A DNA stretch of 64,000 nucleotides from assembly GCA_002633005.1 (NCBI GenBank), contig NMRA01000223.1, positions 531,664 to 595,663 of the forward strand, read 5' to 3'. The notes beneath the pieces were generated by a model. It ran no database searches, was not told where the DNA came from, and saw only the letters and a list, made by a program, of their open reading frames with translations. The stretch comes from Phoronis australis. Lineage: Eukaryota; Phoronida; Phoronidae. Below, in pieces: positions 34,681 through 47,300 of the stretch. Both the position numbers and the translations under genes were made by a program. How positions within the stretch are numbered: position 1 is the stretch's first letter; each line of letters opens with the position of its first letter.

Positions 34681-36769
34681 ATTTTTTACAAACCCAGAAA
34701 CTACTGTACTTCAAATTTGGCGAACTGGGCAAAAAGGTCCGCCTCAGTGAAACAAAAAGTCCGAGTAAACGAGACAAAAGTTCACAAAGTTCATGGGAAT
34801 TCGGTGCGGATGCACGATTAGCAGGCCTGAAACCTAGTGGCCCCGTTTTTTTTAGTCGTCGTTGATATCTTTCAGTATAAGGTCCGCATATCGAAGAATA
34901 CGAGCCTCCCTATATTTTAGGCTGGGTGCGCGCATGCGTGTCCACTCTAGAAATTCTTAGGTTGACATAAGAATATCGCGAAGGAAGCTTGTGTGACAAC
35001 GTGTCTTCCATATACAAAGTGATTTCTCGCGAAGTCTTGCGTGATGTTGCACTTTCTGCCAGGATCTCACCTGTACGAAACGCGCGCCTTCAACCTGTCT
35101 CTCCAGTGACTTTTATTTTTTGACTTTCGGCTAAAAATTCAGTATATTGTCTCATTGCTTGGCCTGTTACGTGTAATCAGGCTTACGGCTGAAAGTCAGA
35201 AAATCTGCCTACAACTCGAAGTCAAGAGCCGTTAAAAACTTGTCTTATGTAACAAACTGAAGACAGAACGTTTTGAGAAATGCAAAAAACTTTTGATTAT
35301 TCGTTGTCAGATGTTTACTTTTAGCTAAAGTTCAAAGATAAAGCCAATATACTTGTTGACCCTTTTTGCGCCACTTGGGTCAGATGAGAGCGCTTTGAAG
35401 GAACATTATTTTACGGTTTGCGATTTGTGGATTATCCGTCATTCAGATCACCTGTTGTGTGGAAATGTTAGATTGGGATCGCTCCCTTTTTCATTGGGTG
35501 GTATCTTTGTGCTTTATATGACCGGAGGAGAGTTCAGTAACGGGCTGGCAGCGAGAAAAATCGAGCCAAAATCATTGTGCATGGAAGTACACGGAGAAAT
35601 CCGGAATCTCACGACGTCTTGTTCTTGCGAGACGCTGGCTAGTGAGGGCTCCAGATATTACACAATCTATTGAAACGGGACGTATACTTATATTGTAAAT
35701 AGGTGTATTCGTATCACAGCTGTACGCTGCTGCAAGGCTATAAACCCACTTTCCGGGACACTTTAATAAATAATTAACCTTTGTGAAATTGTCTTTTTTC
35801 AAAATCGGTGTGTTTTATGGGCTTATGAAGAGCTGATAGTCCGTCATTGCTCCAGATCAGATTCTACTAGTTGACTAATTGTCACGGCGTGTAACTCTGA
35901 TTACGGATTAGTGTCGCGAAGAAGCGAATTGCTAATTCTTTGGAAGACCGAAATCAGGTGAGTTTATTTAGACATTCGTAGTGCTAGTAAAATTAACGGG
36001 TCCATGGTAAGTTAAAATGCTGACACCAATGAGTACCTGTGGAGAGATATATCGTTCTTTTCTTGCCAGTCTCAGATTAGAAGCGTTTATCTACATGTGT
36101 ACTTACGTCAAACATACATTTGTCTTTAACTTCACGGAAGAAGAGTATCGCATTCAGGATGTGACAGGTAGCAAATTTAAACGTTACCCATAACGAAGAA
36201 GTACAGTCAGGCTAGGCACTAAGTTAAAAAGGTCTTTGAAATTGATTTCTGGAATCTCCCAAAAACCCAATGAATATAACAACGACATGTGTCTGTCAAA
36301 TATAGCAAAACAGTCTCTCGATGCTGTGCAGTTCATAAACTCACCGACAGGATGCGCTACAAAGATGTGCAAGAGTGCCATCAGTGTCGAACGTGTTTGT
36401 TCAGGAAAATTCTCCCTGTCTGAACGAATGACACTTGTATTGCGACAACATTTTTTTTGCAAGTCTCTCAACCATGACAACTTGACACCTGTCTTATTAT
36501 TTATTGTAGAGCTAGGGAAAGAAATACGTATCGCAATGTGATTTTTGGAACAAATTTGGTTTACGCGAGGCTGAGTAAATCTCTTTAAAACATCACGTAT
36601 CCCAAGAGCACTACTGCAGAGGAACCCGTTCTCTAGAAAGCAGTGTTTCTGGTGTGATGCAAACTCGTTTGCATTTTAATACCCGCGTGACACACGTTAG
36701 ATGTCGGCCCCATAGACATCATAAGATGTCTTTGGTCGGAGGTCTCTAGGCGCACGTGCCTGCAAAAAC
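34681..36769. other. Gene-poor stretch
   Basis: Holds one copy of the ACACGCCGTGACAA repeat (35835-35890, -) and an inverted repeat TGACTTTCGGCT / GGCTGAAAGTCA near 35119-35200. The 106-codon frame at 35353-35673 has no familiar motif and no ATG at its start. Confidence 0.35.
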
Positions 36770-39700
36770 TCAGTTCATTTGCTGCGACTCCGGCTCAAAG
36801 TCATAAGCGGAAGGCGAATCTTCGTGGAGTTTTTGGCGGCCGGTGGGCGAGGTGCTGGCGACGGGGGTTTGTGAACGGATGTACGTAAGAGATTTCTTGA
36901 TACCCGTGCATATGCTAACAGAAAGGACGGATATCACCTGGTAACTTCGTGTATACTCGAGACGAACATATTGCAGACGGCTATATTCCCTGAAGACAAC
37001 TTAGGCTGTCCGTATCAATTACTCGATCATTGGCCAACACGATCAATTTACATCTAAAGCCACATTGCTTAAAGAACATATTGACTACGGCAAAGGACTT
37101 CTAAAAAGCTGTGGTCAGGAAACCTTAAGAAATTTATTGACAATAAATTCTACAGGTGAATGTAGCGTAGTTCCGTCGAACTTTTAGAAGTAACGCGTAA
37201 AGGATATCAAAGCAGTAGGTGTATACGGCGATTGCCAAGTACATCATTCTGTAAATGAAAATCTGTTGTGAAGACTGAAGTCATTGTTAGCCCACGTGAC
37301 TGAAAAGCCAGCAACACTAGCACAACAAACAGTCGTCATTCGGTTGGTTGGTTGGTTCTTGCCTTTGAAACACGAACTGTCGTGACTTTTCTTTGCAACA
37401 ATTGGAGTTTGTAGGGTTGTAGAAACCATTACATAGAATTGTCGTGAGGACTTGACAGGGACCTCAGGGGTCTCGCGCTCTACTGGTTTCTATACACACT
37501 ACTAGAGTTTGAAAAGGCTTAGCCCAGTCACACAGGTTGTATCATAAAAGAAATAATGATAAATCCAGCTGACCCTGCAAGTAGAACTACTCATATATCA
37601 CGTTTATCACATTGGTGTAGACTCACAGTTGAAGTGTGGTTTTCTGTTGAGCCCAGACCGTCAGAAGTTGCACCATACACCAACTCCGGACGGTCTCTCA
37701 CGGCGATGCTGTCGCAACCCTCAAATTGCTAGTGTTAGTGTAAAAGAAACTTTTGTGCGGTCACAAAAGCTACAACAGCTAAATGGGATGCAGTTTGTAC
37801 ATCTACCGCGGGTACCAGTCTAAGAAATCTTTGACTGACAGACAAACCGTTAAAAGTACGGTTTACCTCAAGTTACTTAATCTGTCGCTCTTTTAAGAAT
37901 ATCTTGAACAGGCAGACAATGAAAATGCGCTTTCATTACAAGCGTCAGAGTATTTTTCGCTGTGTTTCCAAGAGATTGTAAAATTTCCTGTTCAGTGTAG
38001 TCTAGAATAACGAAAATGTGTATCTTCTGCTCTGTTCACTTTCAAAAAATGATGTCGTGTTGAAAGCCCATCATTTGACAGTACGTTTTAATGAAACTGT
38101 TTCCCACAAAAGCTCATTTTGTACTGATTCAAACGAAAATGAAGCCCATAGAGTATGCGTGACTTGTCTGCGAGCAGTGTAACAACAACTGCATGGTTTT
38201 TGGTCAGAGATGTTAAAACCAACATTTTGAGAATCTGAATTAAGGGCCGAGTGAACGGACACAACAGGAAGGACGATTGACTTCAGATTTGAGAATTTTT
38301 ATGTTTTCTACAACAATTCCATGAACCGGTTTCAACATATACAAAATTGATAATTTATATCATCATCTGCCAAGCATAGATAAATGTTGGCTGTTTGATA
38401 TCACATTCACACAAGGTACGACAGGTACGCTGTCAACTGAATCAGCTTGTAAGTACAGGCGTTCTTCTCAGATAGTTCTAAAAACAACGAAGCATCCAAA
38501 AGCTCCTTCAGGTGACTACCTTTGTCACAGCGCCACCTGCAGAACAGCTCTCTGAGTGGTCACTCATCGGGAAAGAACATCTTGTGCTAGACCAGGTCAC
38601 CACTGTGACAACGCACCGAGCGGGCTGACTAATTACTCACTTCTCTGAAACACCCCACCTTTGATACACCATCTTTGGATATTATGCATTATAGTTCATG
38701 TTTTTGTGTGAATCCGTATTGATTTTCCAATGCAGCGAATTAATGGCCTCATATACACCATGCACCGATTGGAGTTCACGAACTGTTTCAACCAGAAAAT
38801 TCACCGCCGTTTAGTTGATTTACTCGATTCTAAAATCTGCGATTTAGGCCACACCCAATTTGGGCTGCGTGAGTCTTAAAATTCAGAAACGAGGTGTTTT
38901 TTCTAAGAAATTATTCGTTGTTCTACAACGAATCTATCAATAACTGATACATGAAATTTTTGTTACAAAAGCAACTGCCCTCAGTGGTGGATTTAATGGG
39001 GGACCAAGCCCCCCTAAAGTTCTCCCATGTTCCGGGGTGCGACTATCTGAAGGGCAATATCCTGGCTAATATTTGCTATGGCCTACCTTACTTAAAACTC
39101 TGGATCCGCCCCTGGCACTGTACGAACTGAATGTTACGTATCTCGTGACTGAACTAAATCTCGCCAGAACTTGCAAGTCATCCAGCTTTGCGCCGCGTCA
39201 TGCATAGGAGTTCAATTCAAGATTTACGTTATGGGCAAAAAGGATGAGGATATTTTGGCCTCTTCAGTCACACGGTGATCTTGTGGGAAAACATAGAACC
39301 GGTAAAAGAGGTACATAGGAGTAAACGAAGGAAGTGGCAAATTTGGGAAGCGGGGGTGACAGAACAGTGTAATTGCCTCGGGTTGGTTTTTATGACCACC
39401 GGGCGGCACTGTCTCAGGTAAACTACAAAGAATCATGACCGTTTTTCATGATACCAAGATACTAATTGTGCTAGTTGGACTGGAGTAATGAAATTACTCC
39501 CAAGTGTGCATCAGCGATTCTGTGGCGGAGGCGGCGATTGGCAGTTTCTGTAATGTACGCTAACGTTAGTTGTGGAATGAGAATCCCGTTATTCCACTGA
39601 AGGCGGTCTTGTAGCTCATGACCTGAGAACTGCTGCCGTGAATAATTCTCTTACAAGAAAAACACGCATTTCTCAAGATATGCGGGAATTTTCACCGCTG

Positions 39701-39827
39701 CTCGTTCAACCTCCTTCTGGATCAAAGAGAGCGCGGAGCCCGAGTCGGAACCGATGGTGATGACCACATTGTCCAGTACGAACAAGACCCAATTAAGTGT
39801 AATTACCCGGCCATCAACATCTCTTCC
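36770..39827 (-). CDS. Candidate 3' end of a minus-strand gene (two phase-matched exons)
   Basis: Exon 39827-39655 (173 nt): acceptor TTTTGCTTCCCAG, then GRDVDGRVITLNWVLFVLDN, VVITIGSDSGSALSLIQKEV, ERAAVKIPAYLEKCVFF, donor GTAAGA, two bases left over. Exon 36914-36770 (145 nt): acceptor TTTCTGTTAG, one base to complete the codon, then ICTGIKKSLTYIRSQTPVAS, TSPTGRQKLHEDSPSAYDFE, PESQQMN and TGA. The phases fit (2+1). The joined tail is hydrophobic near the junction and then polar, as in a membrane protein C-terminus. I do not recognise the family; other exons may lie between or upstream. Confidence 0.4.
38982..39114. mobile_element. CAG-ended hAT-like MITE (copy 5)
   Basis: Left CAGTGGTGGATTTAATGGGG, right end the inverse of CAGGGGCGGATCCAGAG. 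The interior GGGGTGCGACTATCTGAAGG and ATCCTGGCTAAT match the family core. It lies inside the proposed intron of the minus-strand gene. Confidence 0.75.
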
Positions 39828-41159
39828 CTGGGAAGCAAAAATCATAAACCAATAATTTTAATTAAAAATGAACATTACAGCGATATTCAGCGGGAAAAAA
39901 TCAACACAGTTGTTGTTTTCGATTTTTAATACCAATGAACTAATAAACTACAAGCTACAAACATTGCTAACGTAGTGAAGATAACAACCGTGCATACGTA
40001 TTGTGATATACTCGATCAAACGCTGATCATAATTAACAATACTACATGGTTTATTCTTTTATACAACTAAACTACATTACGACCAATAGAAACAAGAATC
40101 GGCGACCCAAATTAGGTGTCAATAGCTTTTAGACAACTTTTATCGGTACTATCCGAGGACTTGAGCGCTAACTGGAAACTATGATATTGGGTAATCAGCT
40201 GCCCCTCGGCGAAACACAAACTGGCTAGCTTCAAAGTGAGTGAGAAAAGTCAAGCAATGAGATGAGATGGGTCGGTGGGCGACAGCTGAAACCAAACGTT
40301 TCATTCACAATCAAACTCGGACCCCGTTTTGTTTAAAAATAACACTAAAAGATAGAAACCCGCCAGGAAACAAAACAATTAAAGTACACTGGAGAATTAA
40401 AAATCAAATCGGACAAAAACAGTATAAACGTATTACCTGAAGATGAACTCAAGTAACCGATGTAGCTTTTATGTAATATTTAAAAAGTCATCAAATCCAT
40501 ACGTTCGATATTTCAGGATGAAACTCTGCAAAACCACTTATTTCGGTGTAAAAACACCGCCACTGTTGCGAAGTAGTGCTTGCTATCACCATTCCACTTA
40601 ATTAGCTTAAACGCAAAGGTCGAGCCGAATGCATTATAAAAGTTGCCTGAGGCAGAGGGAATCTCAGCGGAGGCCAGTGCCACTTGGCGGTCACGATGAG
40701 TTGTTCCCTGCTAAAAGCTCCACTGATAGGGGGAGGCTAGGCAGCTACTTCACCGAGGCGCCATACTTTACCGCGACAAGTTTAAGGATAACAAATTGAC
40801 CCGCGAATAATTGATTAAATTGCCCAAAATATTAAATGTGTCGGATACCCACTCGCCCGCATTATTATTTGCCATCGACATATTGTACAAGAACCCATTT
40901 CTCTCACACCTTGAGATGCTGGTGCCCAGCTTGTTAATTAAATGATTAAAACGTAGCAGTTGAAATAACGCGTTTTGAAGTCCGCACAACAGGTTTGATC
41001 ACCGGTGCATTGGTTTACAATCCATCCGGTCTCGAAGTCCGACCACTTTTGGATTCCCCCATTCTACAATGAAAAGATTCTGACCGGAGGCAAGAGCGCG
41101 CCCTGCCAGACAGGTTTGTGTCTTCTGTTTCCCAGTATACACATCGGCTAGGTCACTAG
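39828..41159. other. Non-coding, possible upstream part of the minus-strand gene
   Basis: A 73-codon minus-strand frame at 40989-40768 ends in a GTAAAG donor-like sequence, but its phase does not fit the exon at 39827. No other exon was supported. Confidence 0.3.
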
Positions 41160-41166
41160 TATAAAG
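41160..41166 (+). promoter_or_regulatory. TATA box candidate
   Basis: TATAAAG about 180 bases upstream of a well-formed first-exon candidate at 41338. Position and orientation are compatible with a promoter. Confidence 0.3.
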
Positions 41167-41337
41167 AGTTACGCATATTTGCTGATGACGTACACGGTTC
41201 TATTGTATTGCACCCCTGTATTATAGGTCCCAATATCAACTGAGGCTCCTGCGTTCACTGGCTACCGACACAGCCGTCCTCGCACAACGCAGATCAGGAC
41301 GCAAGGTCCTCGTGCGTATGGTTTTACTGCTGACCAG

Positions 41338-41388
41338 ATGTCGAATCCAGGTCCACGCAAGATGGACGAAGACGATGCGGAAACTGAG
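41338..41388 (+). CDS. Candidate first coding exon, unknown gene
   Basis: ATG followed by MSNPGPRKMDEDDAETE and a GTGAGC donor at 41389, phase 0. The acidic start is typical of a cytoplasmic N-terminus. An upstream ATG at 41318 in another frame (MVLLLTRCRIQVHARW) overlaps it and would act as an upstream ORF or be the true start. No later exon was identified, so the gene either has long introns or this is chance. Confidence 0.3.
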
Positions 41389-42593
41389 GTGAGCTCTTAC
41401 CTATGTGAATGACTAATCAACCCAACGCTCAGGTTGCGTGACATGTACAGGCAACTCTTGGGTCTACACTGTATGTCATTGTCAATGGTGTGCCGTGTTG
41501 GCGGACTGTCTTGATTTCTGCTAGGGCTGTAAAGTTGAGAAGCCTGCTGGGATACCTATGTTATTCCAATGCTCTACAAATTCTCAAAAAAACGCACGAG
41601 CATGAGAATGCAGGCAAGTTTATGAGTGGCTACACGAGCCGATCAACCCGATTTGCACGACACGGACTATCGGGCGAGTTATGCCTAATGTCATGCTAAA
41701 ATAGTTATACGCGGATGTGCATCACTATATCGTGTCATGTAGGATGATTATTTTCACAATTATTTCCTAAATACCTGTTACACGAAAGCGCCATATGTTA
41801 CAACTTGACCGAAATTCAGGTCACTTTTTGTTGACTATATGCCTGCCATTGAATAGACCATTGTACCAGTCCCCGTTACTCCTTCCTTCAGGTGTTGGGT
41901 GTTTTACAATGCCGTGGCGAATCCTGAAATACCTTCCTTAGCAGTCGGCAGAGACTGTTTTGCTTTTCCAATCTATTCAATGCCGACTAAGTTCCCGCAG
42001 TTGTAGGAACAACAATAAATTATAACCTCCTCAACAACATACAAAGTAATTCAGATACGTGTTTTATTGAAATCTTGGTTGAAGTCTTGCATTGACATGG
42101 ATTGACGCCTGACAAGTGTTTAAAAAGATCTCATGTTTTTCTTATCAATCCTTTCCCAGAATCATATGTCAACAATTAAACCAAGAAGTTGCTCTTGCCT
42201 CTCAAAAACGGTATCATTTGTGTATGATCTTCACCAATAGCAAAAAAAAAATCCAATCAAAGTGACACTTTCTATTTCACTTTGTGCGACAAGCAATTTT
42301 GCAGACGTTATCCCATTCAAGTATATAGATCCGCTCACTAGCGTGGACTAACACGAACTACATTTTTGGTGCGTTGCGCTTCCTCCATCTTGCCTTTCAT
42401 TTTCCCAGTGGCACGATTTACTTTTGTATATTGTTTCGTAAACACGATTTCTAATATTTTCCCAGAGATTGTTTTGTGAGCAGGTTAAGTTGCACATTTT
42501 TGCTCCACTGCGCTACCACAATAAATTATCATGTGCGCGGCGTTTCGTCAAGCTTGACCGAGTCGGACCAGTGTGTAATCACGATTTTCGTGG

Positions 42594-42667
42594 CAGCGAC
42601 CTGTCTTCATGGCGTCCATTCTTACTGTATCAGCGACCTGTCTTCATGGCGTCCATTCTTACTGTAT
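42594..42667 (+). repeat. Exact 37-bp tandem duplication
   Basis: CAGCGACCTGTCTTCATGGC plus 17 more bases occurs twice back to back with no mismatch (42594-42630, 42631-42667). Identity implies a recent event. Confidence 0.95.
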
Positions 42668-43032
42668 CACAACTCGCTCGGCGTAGTGCATTCATATTTT
42701 AACTCAGCTTAATGGTCTTCGTATAGCTTTAACTTTGAGCAAGTTACCGCGTCAAATTCTTCAAGCAAGACTTCAGCATTTAAAGGCCTACTATTGTGCC
42801 AAAATGACTGTTTTTATATCTGAAATACGTGTATTGATGGAAAACATCAACATACGGTGTCATAGTACACCCCAGTCGTTAATTAAGTAGGCCTTTGACA
42901 ATACAGTAGCCCCATCGTGAACTCCTTTTAGCGCCAAAAAATTGTGATGGCTCTTNAGATGTTTGTCGCACCAATCGAAGCCTTATGACAGTCTACACAA
43001 CGAATTCTGCTTTCACCGTGTCTCCATCGCAC

Positions 43033-43530
43033 AGGAATCGGCAATGGCTGGTGGTTTAATTTAGTGCAAAATACGTGGAAAATCAAACATATTGATAAGT
43101 CATTTCATGTCAATCAGTATTCAAATTGATCAAAATCATTAACTTTAAAACTTTTTATTCAATTAATTAGCACACATTATAATGCAGGAATCCCCTGGCG
43201 ACTGGGGTCGCCTGAACAGTCGGAAAAAACAAACGCTTCGTCCGAGCTGTTATCAGGCAATTTTACAATGTTTTCATAAAGTGTAGTTTCTTGATACAAA
43301 AAATTTGGATGTTAGGAACGTTGCATTTATGTCTCTTAGAACTAGAAGCCGAAGGTGTGAACGATTCGGATACGGGCCGCTGTCGGGTGTGCGTCCCGTA
43401 TTGGAATCGGCGACAATTGGCCGTTTAATTTGGTGCAAAATACGTGGAAACGTTACAACATATATTAAGCTCGATATTTTCGTAAAAAAACAACCATATT
43501 CAAATTCATCGAAAATTTATATTAGAAACT
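43033..43530 (+). repeat. Diverged direct repeat (~110 bp, ~380 bp apart)
   Basis: 43033-43140 and 43412-43530 share GGAATCGGC, GTTTAATTT.GTGCAAAAT, ACGTGGAAA and TATTCAAATT.ATC in order. Confidence 0.55.
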
Positions 43531-44220
43531 AAATTTTCAAAATAATTCGCCTTGAAATCCTGCAACCCGTAGTCGCCGCCATTTTGAATATAGACTCTGT
43601 CAACCTTGCACAAAGATTGCAAAATTAATAGCAACACAACGTTGTGAGTATCTGTAATATGTAACAATGAAACGAAGACTCGATTGCATGGAAACATACC
43701 GAATCATAAAGATTTGTGTTCAATTGAACGTTTTAAAAACTTTGAATATTATTCATTTATTTCAAATAATAAGATATCTCAGCTGAGAGTTGTTGATTTT
43801 GCGTCGAATTTTTGTTATTATGGCGTTAAATAATAGATCGCGACATCAAATTTCACAATGACGTCATACAAAGCTAAGCAATTTGGCAAATCCAAGCGCC
43901 GTGCATTAGATGTGAAACACTGAGTTGTGATTCGCTGATTGCTATCCAATCCCGTTTTGGTATTTTTTGCATGTAGGGGAATTTTCTGAGTATTGTATGT
44001 CATCCTGGCATCCATTCTCTGAATAACGTTTGACAATGATGGATTTTTTACCGCCGAAACATTTCGCTACATTTTAGAAAAGTCGTTGTCTTTATTCAAA
44101 CCTTACTCGTGTTCGTCACTGCGAGATTTTTTATTAAAGAAGAAACTTCTCGCCTTAGATTGTTCACTTCAGTATTGCCAACAACATAACATAATGGCCA
44201 CTGTGAAACACCGACTTAAG

Positions 44221-44330
44221 GGTAATGGTCTGACATAACGTGCCCGAATTTTGAGAACCAGTTTTCTCCACTGAAAAACGGGCATCAAACTGGTTCTCAA
44301 AATGCGGGCACGTTATATCACGTTATTGCC
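44221..44330. mobile_element. 110-bp palindromic MITE, copy 2
   Basis: Starts GGTAATGGTCTGACATAACG and ends with the inverse of GGCAATAACGTGATATAACG. Exact 8-base target duplication gacttaag at 44213-44220 and 44331-44338. Same 110-bp length as 560-669 and inverted relative to it; the two differ at only about a dozen positions by eye. The whole element can fold into one long hairpin with a ~20-base loop. Confidence 0.9.
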
Positions 44331-47300
44331 GACTTAAGAATATGGGTATACTAGGAAATATAGTCAAAGACGTTAAACGTGGACATGACATCGTGCTTCA
44401 TAATTAATTCATTTTCAAATCATATCTTTTATTAATTCAATTAGAGGTGGATTTTCAGCAACCCATGTAGATTTCAGTTTTGCCAAAAGTGGCCTTTGCT
44501 TCGGCGGCTGTCAAGGAAAATTATTTCGGTGACATTTGCCTTTTTGTAAATGCTGTGTCACTGAAAAGGTTTATCTAAAAAGCTACTTCTCCAGAATATG
44601 TTTTAAATAATACCTCCAATACAGATTTTTTTTTTTTAAGTTTCACCCCCTCTCTCTGCACATATAATCCTTTTATATGTAGGAATTTGTCCCCTAACAC
44701 AATAATTAGTCCGAGTGCAGGTTTGGTCTTTTGAACAATGGACTATTTGACGATATATTCCCCCAGATCCTTTACCCAGACAGTGGGAGTACCCCACTAA
44801 TGTCTCCACCCTGTAAAGTGAATGTTCTTGAGTCAACGAGTCGAGAATATATCCTTATTCAGCTATAATAGATAACATGTAGTGATTCCTTCGTTTAATT
44901 AACCTAAGATAAAACTCGGTACAAAGTTTTTCCAGGTGTTCAGTTTCCCAAGAGTGCATGTGCATCTCAAGCGCATATTCTCAGGTACGCGCTCAATGAG
45001 ATCTCACCAATGTTGACTCCAATGTAAGTCAGTTCTCTCGTCATTTCAAATAAATTACACGTTACGAGCTCGGTACACTTGTCACAATAGATTCGATACG
45101 CTTCGCCGAGGCGTCTACTGAACCATGGACGGACAACTAAAAAAGAAGGTCGAGACACATTTTCAACGATTCATATATTCGCACTGAGGAGATGAATTAG
45201 CTATAACAACACTAGAAGCCACAGGATTGTGTAAAAGGACACCAAACCCGGTTTTTGACTAGTATTAACTGATATTGAAAACGACTTTACCATCCAGTTG
45301 TCGGAAACAAAATAAGGCTTTGTAACCCTCAAAAGTTTTGAGCCAAATTTAAAAACTTTAAAATTTGCTAAAAGGGCAAGAGTGACCTACCCTTTACATG
45401 AACTGTAGGAAAAGGCTATCCATACTATAAAATTTGTGACTCTAGAAAGCATAAATTTTTACTTGAATCCTGTTTTTATCACTTATGTGGGACGCCAGTG
45501 ATGCATTAGCACGTGACTGAACCAGAATTGATGGAAATCACCAAAACAGGGCTTTGTATCCTTTTAATGTAAAAAAACGTCGCAGGATATTTTCACAGTT
45601 GAACGAATGTTTGTGCAAACTGCTCTCAGCCGCGGCGTTAGGCAAGCGGTCTTGCATGCGTTGGCGGTGCACTAACCGCTGCCGCTCAAACCACCGATTT
45701 TTTTCTAAAACCGAGTCCGGCGGGGACCTACATGTACATGTGCATTACGTAATCACTCTTGTTGCGCCTATAGAACGTCTGGTCTACATTAAGGTGCACA
45801 GTTGCTGAATCAAGATTACGTATTCTTAATGCAAAGTCTATCACCAACGGTAGATGTACCTGTGAACAATAACACCCGTTTCCGTGACACTGAAAAGCTC
45901 TTTCGCATTCCTGCTACGCCTACATTTGCAGTGATCTACTCACAACAGTGAAAAGTTTACACACTAGTCACTGTCGCGTCACGGCTTCCGCTGAGCTTAT
46001 TTGAATAGCAATGACAGCAGTTAAAGGGCAATAAACTCAAACGTTCTGTTTAACACAACTTTTGATTTAGACTGACTCCATCTCCTTCCGTATTCACGTT
46101 ACAAATGATTTTTAGACTTGAGAAGGATAGATGGTTATTACAACAGAGCAGGACCATTGCAGTGCTTGTCAGGGTGGGTTAACGTGGGTTAACGTGGGTT
46201 AACGTGGGTTAACGGTTTTAGATGGCACCGGGGAAATTCCACGCGTTTTAAAGAGCGAGAGTGCTATGACGTTGCATTGGAAGAGCAAATAGTACGCCTC
46301 TCAGTAAAGAAGGTTAATGTTTTTATCACCAGAACAGGATTTATAGACTAAACTAAAATATAAACAATCGTTATAAACTATAAATATTTTTCAAACAAAG
46401 TACAAATAATTTTCATAGAATGTAACTATTTTTAAAAAATACATTTTATATATTTATTGAATGTTGAAACAAATTCCGCGCCAGAGCATGGCTGACGCCG
46501 AGTTTTTATGCGACTACGACTACTGCTACCACCCCTTGTGTCAGTGTTGCTGTTTACTTGTACACTGGTTTTGTTTTGCCTTTGCCTCAGTACATGCCAA
46601 GTTTGATATGCGATGATCACTTCACAGAACAGATTTTTTTTCAGAACAGAACAGCACTTGTACATTTTGGACTGCTCCGTCTTGTAGTCATCTCCGTAGT
46701 AAGGTGTAATCACATTAGTTGAGAATTCAGTTGTAATATCCGCCCATCATCGGCCAAACCCTTTGAAGCATCATGCCTCGCGGCCAACAGATGTCGCTTA
46801 AGGTGATATTAGTTTCATTTGCGCGAATGTCAATATCTAACAGGATCGCATTTGTCAATTTTCTGATGACTATCATTGCACCCCGTAGGCGCATTTTTCA
46901 AATAATGTGTACTCTGAATGGAAATGCTCGAAAAAAGAGAACGGGGTTTTATATCTGTGCCATTTGCGATGCACACGATAAGAGCATATCTTATGTACAC
47001 CCTGTGTTGCTCTATTTTCCCCGATGACCATAATTTGTGATATAGCGTAACATCTGTATATATTCCATCGGTATTGTACACGCGTTTGTGCGGTATTCGA
47101 ATAACGTCAGCAGAGGCCATCTAGTGTCAGACATCCGAACTAAGAAAACGAATCACTCATCAGTACATTACTGTGTCTGTATGTCTCAAGTGGTGAAGGC
47201 GGACTTGAAGGTGACATGAAGGTATTCATCTTTGCAGATTCTTTGGCAAAATTTTATTAAATTTCTGTTGTCACGCTTTCGCTTGAGGTATGATTTTTTC

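Larger units (their letters stand above)
41389..44220. other. Gene-poor stretch with two small duplications
   Basis: Contains the exact 37-bp tandem duplication at 42594-42667 and the direct repeat 43033-43140 / 43412-43530. No supported exon. Confidence 0.35.

Noticed and set aside
40768-40989. Additional exon of the minus-strand gene
   Set aside because: Its donor phase would introduce a stop when joined to the exon at 39827.
46174-46213. Telomere-like GGGTTA array
   Set aside because: The unit is 10 bp (GTGGGTTAAC), not a six-base telomere repeat.
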